From: Carallia brachiata
Lineage: Eukaryota; Streptophyta; Magnoliopsida; Malpighiales; Rhizophoraceae
NCBI GenBank assembly: GCA_021464245.1
Contig: JADCRB010000024.1
Location: 622,181 to 686,180, forward strand
Length of the DNA: 64,000 nucleotides
Direction: 5' to 3'
The position numbers and the translations under genes are program-made. Positions 49,633 to 63,704 of the stretch are shown here, piece by piece. The notes beneath the pieces were generated by a model. It did not search any database, was not told where the DNA came from, and saw only the letters and a list, made by a program, of their open reading frames with translations. How positions within the stretch are numbered: position 1 is the first letter of the stretch; every line of letters begins with the position of its first letter.

Positions 49633-50224
49633 GGAAGGCGTAGTACAAGCATCTTTTTGGGTTTGGTTTTTCAAAGATCTTCAGGTTTTTTGTTCAATAT
49701 TAATGGAGTTTCAGTTGACGACTGAACTTGGAGGATGTTGTCTTGAGTTGAGTTGTCAGATGCCTGATGCCACCTGGTCTGTCAGCCCAGATTCAATCTG
49801 GAACTACCTTAGAAAGGGAATTCATGCGGATTGATAGAAAGGCAATTGTGACCATCGTTGGAAAAATTTACTAAAATTCAACAGCATTTGAATGAAAAAT
49901 TCGTTTTACATCTTAGACTGAGATAGTATTACTAATATAGTTATCAACACGTGTTTTTTTTTTTTTTTTTTTTTGTAACAGACAGTCTTTTATGTTTTTA
50001 ATTTGTCTATCATTAATTACAATTACCTTTCATAAATAAAATGTGAAATTAATAATCATAATATAAATCGTGACCTGGAATGTGCAGCCAATGATCTGAG
50101 ACACATAAATGTTAACTTCATCAGATTAAGAAACAATAGTGTGGAACACGCGATCACGCATTGCGAAAAGTTTTTGTTTCCCCAGAAAATCCGTTAAATT
50201 GATTGCTAAAAAGTAGAAATATAT

Positions 50225-50239
50225 ACATTTTGTTGTGCT
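50225..50239. repeat. Target-site duplication, left copy
   Basis: ACATTTTGTTGTGCT, identical to 51126-51140. Confidence 0.92.
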
Positions 50240-51125
50240 TTTTTTTTTTTTGACAAAAGAAGAAATTCATTAGATAAAACATAATAAATACATGAATATA
50301 ATAATAGCTTATATATATAAAGGGTAAAACAAGTTTTTACAGATTCAATCTATTGGGCTCATTCCACTCTTACTATAAATCAGTCCACTACGATGTCAGG
50401 CAAACCAAATATAGACCAAGTCCGAACTCATAGCTGCGGGCAATAGAAGGTTTGCACAGCACAGAAGTCGGGTCCAAACCCAACCCAACTGGAGGCAGGA
50501 ACTACAAGGAGCCCGCCCCCCACTGCACAATGACGGCGATCCCAGACACCACTAGGAGGACGACAAAGCGAGTCACTACGGATTGCCGGCAGCGCGATAC
50601 TGGTCAAAAACCGGCCGCAAGCTTTAGACGCTGGACGCAACAAGGAGGCGCTAGACAACATCACTGGAACGGACTGAGGAGCTGAGGAAGAGAACCCAAA
50701 CGAAGCCAGATCATGAACCCAGAAGTCGACGCAAATGCAATCAAAGTGAATGTTCAACGGACGATTCACCTTTAAAGGATCCTAACAATAGCTGAGAAAT
50801 GACAGCTAGCAAAAAGAAGGTCGTCCCCCGCCTCCCCAACTAAAGGTCATCTTCAACGGAGAAGTGGGGGACTATCACGGAACCACCCAAGGAATACGTA
50901 GCAAGGACAGCGACGAATAAACCCCACCACAAATAAAAGCGCACAAGCGGAGCACCAAAGCCTACAAACGGAGCACCAAAGCCCACAGGGAGCATACGAC
51001 GGCCACAAAGGACCACAAAAGCTAACCGAGGCCCAAAGACCCCAATGACACAAGAGGAGACTCTCGGCGCACGATAACCAAACCGTGCAAACAATAACCC
51101 CCACACTAGAATCGTTATATCAAAC
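50240..51125 (-). mobile_element. 5'-truncated non-LTR retroelement (LINE-like), minus strand
   Basis: An 886-bp insertion bounded by a perfect 15-bp duplication and carrying a poly-T run at its left edge, i.e. a poly(A) tail on the minus strand. The tail is preceded by AATGAATTTCTTCTTTTGTC, a plant L1-like 3' end. The interior is GC-rich with no reverse-transcriptase motif, consistent with a 3' UTR fragment after 5' truncation. Confidence 0.85.
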
Positions 51126-51140
51126 ACATTTTGTTGTGCT
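51126..51140. repeat. Target-site duplication, right copy
   Basis: Second copy of the 15-bp duplication ACATTTTGTTGTGCT. Confidence 0.92.
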
Positions 51141-51947
51141 AGAACTTAGCATTGAATCCCAACAATTCGATTCCAACGTCTGCCTGACTTTTGAGATGCG
51201 ACTATGCTTATCTGATTTTATGAGAGACAACTCTGTTAACGTCATTTTTTTCATACAAAAGACTTTGAACCTAAAATTTTAGGTAAGAAAAACCTTATTT
51301 AAAAAAAAAAACCGAGTTATTTATCACTTAAATTTAGTGGTTAGAATTCAAATCTCTATTCTAAAGGTATTGAGTTCAAATCATAAGAAGAGATGAGCAA
51401 GATTTATTAGAAAAAAGAGCTATCTTCATTGTATAGTTCATGGTCCAGTGAGCCTCCAAGTGAAAAAAAAAAAAAAATTATTTATCATTCGAACCAACGG
51501 TCGTTAGTGAAATGGGAAATAGTTGATTTGGAAAACAAGCGAAGAGATTCGAAAACTATAGTCAGGACTCAGGAGTCCACATCATCCAATACCAGCTTGT
51601 TTCAAAAGCCCAAACAAAACAAACAAACTCAAATGCCGGCGGAAGATTTCCAACCACCCATACTTGAGCCCTCATCGCATATGTTTAAAGCTGAAAAAGA
51701 ATTCTTGGCAGATTGTGCAAGCCCCCTTAAATGGTTGAACCAAGAGAAATGGTGAACTAAAGCAAGCAATTTGGCAACTTCATCATCATTTTGCTCCAAA
51801 ATCTAAACCATAGAAATGGTCAATCATACACAACTTCATGCATCACAAAATAAATGTATGATTTATGTTCAGAACAAAAAAAATCACTTTAGTCATAATC
51901 ATGACAAAACTAGCTCCATAACAGGCTCATGGACAGCGGAAGACAGC
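51141..51947. other. Spacer and probable RPS9 3' UTR
   Basis: The stretch next to 51947 is presumably the RPS9 3' UTR. The remainder has no recognised gene. Confidence 0.4.
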
Positions 51948-54088
<2,141 letters not shown>

Positions 54089-54189
54089 TGTTCTTCTCCT
54101 CCGACGGCGCCGTTTCTCTCACTGCCCCCTCTCTTTCGCCCACTATACTTTCGGTTCTCTCAGAGCCTCTTTAGAAAGAAAAACGAGAG

Positions 54190-54201
54190 CCTTATAAAGG
54201 T
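54190..54201 (-). promoter_or_regulatory. TATA-like box of RPS9
   Basis: On the minus strand CCTTTATAAGG lies about 100 bp before the start codon. Confidence 0.45.
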
Positions 54202-54218
54202 AGGCATGGCAATTCGTA

Positions 54219-54226
54219 AAACCCTA
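54219..54226. promoter_or_regulatory. Telo-box
   Basis: AAACCCTA, about 130 bp upstream of the RPS9 start codon. Telo-boxes are established elements of plant ribosomal protein promoters. Confidence 0.7.
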
Positions 54227-54305
54227 ATCCAGGCTAAGCTCACCAAACCCAAAAAAAAAAAAAACAAAATTTGCTTTTGCTGACTACGAGCGGACCGGGC
54301 CAGGG

Positions 54306-54311
54306 TGGGCT
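54306..54311. promoter_or_regulatory. Site II motif
   Basis: TGGGCT, the TCP-bound site II core, located between two telo-boxes; this pairing is characteristic of plant translation genes. Confidence 0.6.
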
Positions 54312-54382
54312 CATATCGACAGTTAGACCCATATTTTTGTAAAATTATATTTTAATGTCCAGTCCACCGCCATGTCCCCCCA

Positions 54383-54390
54383 AAACCCTA
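54383..54390. promoter_or_regulatory. Second telo-box
   Basis: AAACCCTA again, about 295 bp upstream of the RPS9 start codon. Confidence 0.55.
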
Positions 54391-54409
54391 ACTTTCGTCT
54401 GTTTTATTG

Positions 54410-56100
54410 AGGAGGTGTTTGGTTTTGTTTTGAGAACTGTTGTTACTGTTATTTTTTTTAAAAATAATAATAATATAAGTGTTTGGTTAATTTTTTTTTT
54501 TGGAGGGTGCTATTGTTGATATTTTCTAAAATTAGTTGCTGATTAGAAAAGTATAGACCCCCACTTTTTATTTCCATCAGCAACTAATGAATAATATAAG
54601 GTTTGTTTGATTTTATTGTTGGTAATTGCTGTTACTGTTGCTGATTGCTGTTATTGATTGTTAATTGTTGATTGTTGTTACGAATTACTGTTACTGATAA
54701 ATAAAATAAAATTGAGTGTTTGGTTAAATTAACAGTAATCGATTACTGTTTACATATTAGAATGATTATTTAAGTCATTTTATTTTTATTTTATTATTAT
54801 AAATATTCTTTTTATCTTTATATAATCTAAATTAGTTTTACAAAAATATATCTTATATATTTATAAATAAAAATTTATTAAGTATGTGACTGTAATTTAT
54901 ACAGTAAAAATTAGTATTAGAAAAAATATTATTAATTTTATATATTAGGAATATAAAATTATTTTTTAGTCTTTCTTTTGTAAAAATAGAAAATGATAGT
55001 TTATTTTAAAGCTCATACCCTCAATTTTATACACTTTTTCTCGGTCCAAAATAAATTTTAGTTGTATTATTTGCGGACATCTTTTCGGGTGAGCAAAACC
55101 AATGGAGGAATAAAAAAAATATTTTAATACATGTATGTCCCTTACCCTTCTTTTCAAACATCTCCAAACAAAAATCAAAACATTACAACGGGCCTTCAAA
55201 CCAAACCCACGTGTCAATTGCATGGTCCAGAATATTTGTTTTGTCTTCAACTCCGTGCAGCTGGCAGTGGCAGCAGCAGTGTCCTTTTCACTAGGGATAA
55301 TTTTGTAATTGTGTTATTTATTAGTTGCTGATATAAATAAGGTGTACGAGAGTCATATTTTTTAAATCAGCAATATTTTAGAGCATTTTTCAGCAACAAC
55401 ACTTTAAATTTTAAAAAATAATTAAATACTACTTTATCATTATTTTTTTTTTTACTTTCAACAACAACAGTACCTTTGATTCAGTAAAACTAAACATCCT
55501 CATAATTACAAAATTACCCTTGAAAAAGACGTTGGACACCAGTACTACACATTATAAATACAAAAGGGACCCACAGCAATTGAAGTATCATTTTTTTCAG
55601 CTTTTATTTATAAATAGTATAATAAATAAAATAATATAATATTAAAACCCACACCGTTACACTTACAGGCGTTATTTCTTTTTCAACTTTTATTTGTAAC
55701 CAATTTCCAACTTTTTCCTGCACCAAAAACAAATTTCCAACTTTTCTTTGTAATCAGTACAATATAATTTCAAATAGAGTAATTTATATAGTAAAAATAA
55801 TATTTTTGAACATAATAATACTTATAATAAATTATAATTAATCTTCAAGTCATATATTTTAAAAAATTTTATTTGTAAATATATAAAATATATTTTTATA
55901 AGACTTGTTTAAATTAATTAGAAATAAAAAAATTATTATAATAAAATAGAGATAAAATATCTAAAATTATTATTTTATTATTTAATTAGTAATAGTTACT
56001 GTAAATTTAATTAAATACTATAATTTTATTTTATTGGTTAGCAACAATAATAAATAATAATAATCAGTAATCAACAATAGTAAAACCAAACGCCCTCTTA
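54410..56100. mobile_element. Nested Harbinger-like inverted repeats
   Basis: Outer ends: left GAGGAGGTGTTTGGTTTTG and inverted right AAGAGGGCGTTTGGTTTTA, with TTA-like flanks as expected for PIF/Harbinger MITEs. Inner pair: GGTTTGTTTGATTTTATTG near 54600 and inverted GGATGTTTAGTTTTACTG near 55485. Both pairs continue into Gly/Thr-free, TTGTTGTTAC-type repeats. The arrangement suggests one element inserted inside another. No coding region inside. Confidence 0.65.
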
Positions 56101-57010
56101 AATAGTTAACAGCCCACAACGGGTTTCTCAAAATTTTTTGTTATTTTTTTTCATTTTTTACGGGTGATAAATAGCCACAAAATGAATAAGCAGCCTGGTT
56201 GATGTTGGGAAATTTAAGAAGTCCATTAATCCTATCTGTGGAGTGCTACCCTCTAGCGGCTGAATAGAGCCATTTTATATAGCCAAAAATAAAACTAACG
56301 AGCAACCCCCCTCCTCTTGTTTTGAATGCAATTCATTGGTACGTGCTTGTTTAAGACTTTTTTGTTTTTTTTTTTTTTTTTTTTTTGTCTATTATAAGAC
56401 TCATTGGGTTGTAAACTATATAATAGGAGTAGCTCTTCTCTTTCATAAATCTCACATATCCTTTTTTAAAATTTAAATTCAGGACCTATAGAATACAAGT
56501 ATTGAACTCTAACCACTAGAACGTGCTCGAGGGACGCATGTTTAGGACCTTAGGTAGCAACAATGAATCAAATCCCATACGACCGGGAAAAGTAAAACTA
56601 ACGATTTGGATTGAATAATAGGCAAAGAGTGCTGCGTGTTAAACATATTTTGTGTTGAGATAGCCAACTTTAATTAAGATTTACCATAAAATTAAGTTAA
56701 GAAAATTAAATATAAAAAGTGGCCAAATTATGATATAATAGGAGAAAAAAATCAATAAATGAAAATTAAAAAAAAAAACTTCTCATGGTCCTAGGTTACC
56801 AACTAATCTTTAACGAATTTCTAGGAATGGTTGATAACGACTAATTTTTGGTTTGTCCACCGAGCATCTTAAGCCACAGCCAAACATCAAAATCACCCGG
56901 CAGCCGGCAAACCAAATGTAAGTTGCCATGGTCACATTTGCTAGACTAGACAATGAAGAACTAAGGCTAACATAAATTACTGAACATGTGTATACCGAAC
57001 CAAGGAAAGC
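56101..57010. other. Spacer and bHLH47 3' UTR
   Basis: A T-rich spacer; the stretch next to 57010 is presumably the 3' UTR of the minus-strand bHLH gene. A possible degenerate SINE-like tail with TTGAACTCTAACCACTAGAA lies near 56500. No gene recognised. Confidence 0.4.
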
Positions 57011-58823
57011 TCATTTTCCCCCATTATTCTCACCACTAAGCTGCACCTCTTTCCCACCAGTAAGACATTCCCCAAGAATTTGGGACGGCCAAGAATCTGA
57101 GGCTGTCGGATACCTAGCATGTGGTTTGCTCACGGGTAAGGCAGGCATGGATTGGGTTTGGTGGAGTTCAGGAGGTAGAGGCACCACAAAGACGGCCGGT
57201 GCCTGTTGCAATGCAGCATCTACAGCAGGCAATCCAAGAGATTCACCAGAAAAATGTGGTGCCAATTCTGGTTGCTGAAATTCAGGAGGAGGCACGTTCA
57301 AATCGGGTTTTGATTGAGCCACCCTTGCCTTCAGCTCACTTTCAAGTTTCTCAACCTCAGATTCGAGGACAGAATTTTCATCCTCCAATTCATTCCTCTC
57401 AATGGCTACCTGGCCACAGTGGGAACAAGTTTGATACTCATGAGACTCACTACAGTAACAATCAACAAGAAAGTATTCTTCTCGGTTTTCAAAGAAGCCT
57501 ATTTTGCATGGGTGAATTTCTACTTATTCCTATGTCATTAGAGAGGAGTTCTGTTAGATGTGAAAGGATGCGCTTGCAAGAAATATGGCATGCAAAATCA
57601 AGAAAAGAATGAGAATGATCAAGAAGACTCTAGGAGAAAAACAATATGAACAAGATGCCAAGGGCCTTACATAGTTGGATTCAGACACCAAAGATACATT
57701 CTCCTTCTTGAGGCGATCAATCAGAGAAAACAATTCTTTCAAAGTCCGAGTAGCTTCGCACAATATAAAGGCCTTTCCATTATTGGGTTGAGTCAGTTCT
57801 GTGGAACAAAATGTCCTAGTAAGATAAATATCTTTACGATGTTGCTTCAAGGACCATGACCAATAACTGCCTTTATCACCTATCTAAATTGAAAAAAATA
57901 AATAAAAAGACTGGGGGCAAGGCCCATCGAATAGAATATCAGTTACCAAGAGCATTGCCAAGATCAAGAAACAGGTCATTCAATTGCTCTCGCTTCAGTT
58001 TCTCCCTCTCAGCCTTGTGTACTCTTTTAGGAGCTTTCCCCTTGTTCTTGCCAGAGCATCTGTGCCATTAAAACCATCAGTAAATTCAGGGTCCACCTTT
58101 TCCAGAATAGCATGCTCATTCTCTCAGGGAATTTACATGAGACGGGCCAATTTAAGCCAGAACTTGATGCAGCTTCAAACAGGGCAATTAAACACAATCC
58201 CTAGGCCAGGAAAGCTGACGATAACAACAATTCCAAAATAGATGCCTCTTTTTGCAGGCAAAGTGTCCAATTTGGCAAAGACCATGGCTCTAAAGTCATT
58301 TAACAGAATCGTCGATGTGCAAAACATGACAAAATTAGAATTGATAAAGGACAACTAACACAAACATGATAACAACATAAATGCCACCCGAACAATACTA
58401 GGCCCTTTCTATTGTTATGCTGGTGTGGCAATAAATTAATTTGGTTGCAATTTCACAAAATTATGAACATTTTGCATCATCATGACAGTTCGCACAGCAA
58501 ACACTATAAATCCAGTTGCAGCTATTAGCTACGGATATGTCAAACAATTGGGATTATGGCATAATTGAGTATCAGTTCCTGTTTATGTTTCAACAAGAAC
58601 ACAAAACTGTCTGCTAACAACTATATTCGATAGGATGCGCATTCCCTTTGATAATGAATCCGTTGTTAATCAACTTCAACTCCAAGCACTCAGATGCAAC
58701 CAACCACTTGAAACAGAGAAAATCCAAACTGAAACTCAAGATTCTTCACAGCACTGACCTGTTTTCAGCTATCTCCACTGTTTCATTCACATCATCAACC
58801 GGAGAAGGAACCTCTGAACCCAT
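57011..58823 (-). CDS. BHLH47: bHLH47 / POPEYE-type transcription factor
   Basis: Four minus-strand exons join in phase: 58759-58823 ([20 protein letters not shown]), 57947-58059 ([20 protein letters not shown] to LGNAL), 57671-57798 ([19 protein letters not shown] to SESNY) and 57011-57409 ([16 protein letters not shown] to the stop). The product is 234 residues, close to the family length. Exons 2 and 3 encode the basic helix-loop-helix with the H-E-R signature in [12 protein letters not shown]; a leucine-rich coiled coil follows ([19 protein letters not shown]). The C-terminal block has QSKPDLN and [18 protein letters not shown], both hallmarks of POPEYE homologues. In Arabidopsis POPEYE represses iron-homeostasis genes under iron deficiency with bHLH104/115-type partners. 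The ortholog call is strong; functional conservation is inferred. Confidence 0.93.
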
Positions 58824-59522
58824 CCTTGTATCGACTAATTGATCCCCCAAGGACACCGAATTCCCCTATTAGAAGAACCACAAAACGAAATTCAGATTCC
58901 CCATGCCGGTACTGTTTCGGAAACGGATCTGCTATCGTTATACAAATAAAAAAGCAGCGAAAACACAATTGTCGCAAAAAGGGTGTTTCAATTTTAACCC
59001 TTAGAAGAATTTTACCAATGGAAAAAGTTGCATCAAACCCAAACCATTATGATGTTGCAGCTACCAATTCTTCACCACACAGCAATGAAAAATTACAAGA
59101 CTTTCACATTCATTTCCCAATTATTTCCCCCCCACTTTCTAAGCAACCAAATAAAACGTCATTGAGACCACCTCCCAAGATAACAACAAATCAAACAAAA
59201 TTTGCAGGAAAACAGAAGCAGCAATAAACCAACATCGTCAACATCGCAACAATACCCCAAAGGACAGAAAATTTCGAAATCCCCCGGAACAAAAAAGGGA
59301 TTAAAAAGAATACATAATTCATTAAAATTACCTCTAGATCAAAGATCAAAGAGCCCAGAAAGAAAGACAGAAAGGCGGCGTGGAGGGGTCAACTCAAAAC
59401 AACGCCACTTTCAAACAAGTTACAAAACACGGAGGAATCCGTGGGACTCGTTTATGCAATTAAGTTTAAGGTTAGGAGTTAGGACATCATAACACATAAG
59501 ACCTACTATTTACTTACTGTAA
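58824..59522 (-). other. bHLH47 5' UTR/leader intron region
   Basis: No minus-strand coding sequence. The region probably holds the 5' UTR and a leader intron of bHLH47. Confidence 0.4.
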
Positions 59523-59533
59523 TTGAGAGAGAA

Positions 59534-59562
59534 GAGAGCGAGAGAGAGAGAGAGAGAGAGCG
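59534..59562. repeat. GA microsatellite
   Basis: Mostly perfect GA repeats, typical of plant promoters and leaders; on the bHLH47-sense strand it is a CT tract near the likely transcription start. Confidence 0.85.
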
Positions 59563-60389
59563 TGTGTGGCACGGGAGCAGGGGCATGCGGGGCGGAGCGT
59601 GTCCGGCGCCTGCCTATAGATGAGCTGAACCCGGATGCGAGTGTCCGGCGTGGTCTATTGATTGGATTCTGGTCCCAGTGGATGTCGTGTTTTCAAAGTG
59701 GGACTTGTCCGATTGTGTGCGCCTTATGCTTTCTCATTGTCAATGCCACCTCAACACGCTCTTGCGCCATGCCAAATACGAACAACAACGAACGGAAAAA
59801 ATATACATATAAAATTAATATCATTTTCATTGCTAAATCCGTACAAATAAATAATTCAAGCAATATTAGAAGTGACAGTTCAGTAGTAAATTAGTATATT
59901 TTTACGTTTATAATTTAAGTTCTAATTTTTGTGCCCGCACTCTCTCCTTACAAAAAGTTGGGTAGACGTTGAAGTGGTTAAAAATTGTGGTATAAAGATA
60001 AATTTTAAACTCAGTAGTCGCTATGATCTCCTACAGTAAAGCCACACTTGATTTTATTAGTGCTTGTGTGGAGAATTTGCTCTTTTAATAATGATTGAAT
60101 GAAATAGTATCAAACGAAAATTATTTCGATCACGACTTTCAAATTTAATAATTAATATATCTACCATAAATCTTTTTTCTTGTTAAAATAAAAAACTTAA
60201 GTATCAATTAATCCAATTATATATATTCAATACATTTGGAAATATGCTCTCGTGCCCAGACAATACGTTAGATATTTCATGTATTTATAAAATTTAGTAG
60301 ATATAAAACATTTAAAAAAAATTTAAATTAATATTTTTTGGTTTAAAAATATGAAAATAGAGGTGGTGTTCTATAGTTTTGTTAGGAAA
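59563..60389. other. Spacer, probably bHLH47 promoter
   Basis: A GC-rich stretch to about 59760 gives way to AT-rich sequence. No separate gene is supported; the frame at 59523-59894 begins in the microsatellite and has no domain. Confidence 0.35.
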
Positions 60390-60595
60390 AATTATACAAT
60401 TTAACACTCGTTAGGTAGGCCAAGTCAGTGGGGGTGCTGGACTCATGGGGGCAGCCCACAAGCCCAGCTCGATTGTTGGACTGTTTGAGACTTCACAGGA
60501 TTTACATACATTTAGTTTCACCATGCACTCCGACTGCACTCAAACCTAAGATCTTATAGTCAGTATATTTCACGCGTTACTATTACACACTTTGT
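60390..60595 (+). repeat. Dispersed repeat, copy A
   Basis: Direct copy of the sequence at 63293-63515: shares ACACxCGxTAGGTAGG, GGTGCTGGACTCATG, CAxCCCACAAGCCCA, TTGTTTGAGA and ACGCGTTACTA in the same order. Its class is unknown; it resembles untranslated retroelement sequence. Confidence 0.85.
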
Positions 60596-60660
60596 GTCAA
60601 TGATATTGATGGTAGTCTAAACAGGTGTTGAATTGTTGGTTATAGTGATTTGATTAGTTT

Positions 60661-61111
60661 TAGGGTTAATATAAAAAAATATCATCATATTTTTACTTTT
60701 TTATAAATTTAGTATAATTTTTAAAAGTTTATAAATTTAATACAGTTTGATTATTTTCTAACCAATTTATTACAATTTTTAAAAATTAATAAATTTAGTG
60801 TAATTTAATTATTTTCTAACAAATCTATCATACTGTCAGTTAAAAATAATCTAATCTCTCAGTATGCACATATACATATATGACATTTTCATATGACATT
60901 TTGAGATTTTAAACTGTACTAAATTTAGATATAGATATGTCATATATGTATACTAAGAGATTCAGTTATTTTTAACTGGTTATTTTTAACTGACAGTATA
61001 TTAAATTTATTAGAAAATAATTAAATTATGTTATATTTGTAAATTTTTAAAATTGTGCTAGGTTTATTAAAAAGTGTAAAAGTAGTGATTTTTTTTTAAA
61101 ATCAATCCTTA
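60661..61111. mobile_element. Fold-back element, copy 1
   Basis: Left arm starting TAGGGTTAATATAAAAA pairs with a right arm ending AAAATCAATCCTTA. Paired blocks include ATTTTCTAA, CTGTCAGTTAAAAATAA with its complement, and ATACATATATGACAT. Arms of about 190 bp surround an AT-rich centre. No ORF. Confidence 0.75.
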
Positions 61112-62837
61112 GCTTTATGTTGTTAATTAATTTGAATTTTTTTTTAATGTAAATGCATTAGATTTCTAGGCCTTTTCTAATGAAAAAAAAAAAGAGGGAC
61201 ATGCGATGCACAACCACACATGACCCTCTTACTCATTGTATACCTCCTGAAATAACCTGGCTGGAGCGGCCAATTGTTAAAAAAACAAAACAAAAGGCCA
61301 ATCAAAAAGTGTGCGGTTTCTCCTGTATGTGAACAACGCGTCTTCTTAGGTAAGTCCTTTTTCTTAGCAGCCGATTTCGGCCTGGGCCTACCACCTAGTG
61401 GATTTTAGCTTCTATCCGGATTGTAGCACCGAGGAGCTGTGTTAGCGGTTTTAGTTAGAGAAAGTATATCTGATTAGAATTTGAACTCTAGTTTTGTTCT
61501 TCATTTTCATTTTTTTATTGTTAAATTATCAATTTTAAAGAACAAAAAAAAGTTAACTCGGATCATTGTGATAATAGTTAGGAGATTCAATTTTACTATG
61601 AAATCATGAATTAAAAGAAAGGTTAGTAACTTTTATTACATTTTACAAATATATTCCACTATAAATTTAATGTAAAGACTCAGCTGTGCTTTTCTATTTT
61701 TACGATTAGGAGATTTTTAATCTTTGCGGGTGACTCTTGAAGAACTTTGTTGTTACGATTCTATTGTATTGCGAAGGAAAAATGTGAGTAACAAAAGATA
61801 AGAAATATGAAAAGTCCATAGATACAAAATAATTAACAATCTTCTTAGACAATCTCCTCTAAAAATTTTAAAAGAATAATCAAAATATTACATTTTAACG
61901 GCCATGCTATTACTTTTTTCTCGGTCACAAGGGTATTATAGATCAACTTACATTTCAATTGAAACTAGTGGCTATCCGCGTAAAATTCCTAGAATGACAT
62001 TAAGGATTTAATTTCTCACATCGCCTGAACCATGTCTTTAGTGCAACAAACTTGATTATATGCTTAACAAATACAATAATAGGCCATAACCCGATGCTTT
62101 TGTAAAATAAGTTGAAATAACTAGGAACATTTTTTTTTTTTTGGTAGGAAGTTTGCATTTTATTGGTGGGGTTGGGCCTAAATCATGAATTTTGCCCATA
62201 AAATTACACACAAAGTTACAAAATTTTGTTCACAATATGATGAATGTTGTATTGTTGGCGGCGGCGGGCAGTGTGGGGTTGTGGGGGGGTGGTGTGGGGT
62301 GGGAGAAGAAGGGAGTGTCAAGTGTGGCATCCACAGAAAGGCATACTCAAAGCGAGAAGCGATACGCCAAGTGCTTCCTACTCTGCTCAAGGCGTCGTGT
62401 GCCATCCACACGTTGACTCTACCTTCTTTGGCAGTTCTTTCATTTTCCCCCTATATTTTTCTTCTTTTCTGTTCTATTAATTAACAAAATATTAAAAAAA
62501 TCCTTTATCATATATATTTCCACCAGCATGTTAGAAGTTTAAATCTCTTTACTATCTTCTTTTTTTAAGAGCAATTTATCTTGCGGGGTAACACACAATC
62601 TAATCTTGTGTTTCACCTAGCAATTCCAATTTAACTGTAAATTTTTACCAATAAAAACGTTTGTACTTATGTTTACCCTAGCAGCAATAAAATTACCAAA
62701 GCAAGGAGAGTTGAGGATAAACAACATGACAATTTATGCTAACACGTAAAATTTTTCTGAAGAAACTAATTACATAGCAGGCAGCCTGCATATATATATT
62801 TACAAGAAGGATATAAGCCTGCAGCTGTTAATTTTTT
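61112..62837. other. AT-rich spacer with a G-rich patch
   Basis: No gene recognised. A G-rich block at 62273-62303 (runs of 4, 7, 4 and 3 G) could form a quadruplex. A poly-T followed by GGTAGGAAGTTTGC at 62131 might be a minus-strand retroelement tail, but no target duplication was found. Confidence 0.4.
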
Positions 62838-63228
62838 ATGGTTAATATATAAAAATACAACTAACTTTGTATGAACTAATAAATGTAATATAAATTTTAA
62901 CAAATCTAATATAAATTTTAAAAAGTAATAGTTTACTTTACATAAAAATTTTTTATAACAAATCTAACATATTAATTTCTCATAAACAAATCTATCTATC
63001 TCGATAACATGTTCATAAAAATTAGCCTGTTTGACAATCATGTAGGTTAGTGCTTGGTGGCACATATACTTACCAAATCATCGAGATAAACAAATTCTGT
63101 TCAAGAAATATTATGACGTGCTAAATTTGTTATAAAAAAATTTAAAAAGAAATAAACTATTATTTTTTAAAATTGATACTAAATTTGTTACTCTACATAA
63201 AATTGATAATTTTTTAGATATTAACCAT
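62838..63228. mobile_element. Fold-back element, copy 2
   Basis: Ends ATGGTTAATAT and its exact complement ATATTAACCAT at 63218-63228. Further paired blocks are AACAAATCTA/TAAATTTGTT, TAGTTTACTTT and ATAACAAATCTAAC with their complements. About 390 bp, non-coding. Similar terminal GGTTAATAT to copy 1, so probably the same broad family. Confidence 0.75.
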
Positions 63229-63292
63229 CTATTTTTTTTTTGGTAAAAGAAAAAGAGAAAACATGGGTAGTACTTTATAATTCCGTGAAAGA

Positions 63293-63515
63293 AGATTGCG
63301 CAATTAAACACCCGCTAGGTAGGTTAGGCCGGTGGAGGTGCTGGACTCATGAGGACAACCCACAAGCCCAACACAAGCCCAACCCGATTGCTGGATTGTT
63401 TGAGATCCTGCAAGATTCACGTACGTTTAACTTTACCGCGCGCCCTGATTACTCTCAAACTCAAGATTGTACGATCGGTAAGTTCGACGCGTTACTACTA
63501 CACCATAACACGCGG
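63293..63515 (+). repeat. Dispersed repeat, copy B
   Basis: Second direct copy of the repeat at 60390. It contains a local duplication of ACACAAGCCCAAC not present in copy A, so the two diverged by small events as well as substitutions. Confidence 0.85.
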
Positions 63516-63704
63516 TAGTATTAACCTTTTTTTTTTTGTTCATGACCTTTTTTTTTTATTGTGTGTGTATGCAACTCCAAGTCTCGAAGGAGGCCTGTTG
63601 GGCCGTGCCCTCATTGTTTTATCCAATGCTAGGGCCGAAACACCATATTCCTCCACATACCAGAGTGCAGGAACGACTGCCTGAATGCAAAAACCATTCT
63701 TTTA

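Noticed and set aside
58050..58140. Apparent frameshift upstream of the bHLH basic region
   Set aside because: Explained by a CAG acceptor at 58060 joining in phase to the first exon ending at 58759.
59523..59894. Plus-strand ORF starting in the GA microsatellite
   Set aside because: Begins with translated repeat and lies in the likely promoter of bHLH47; no domain.
62131..62480. Minus-strand retroelement starting with a poly-T tail
   Set aside because: Tail-like sequence present, but no matching target duplication was found.
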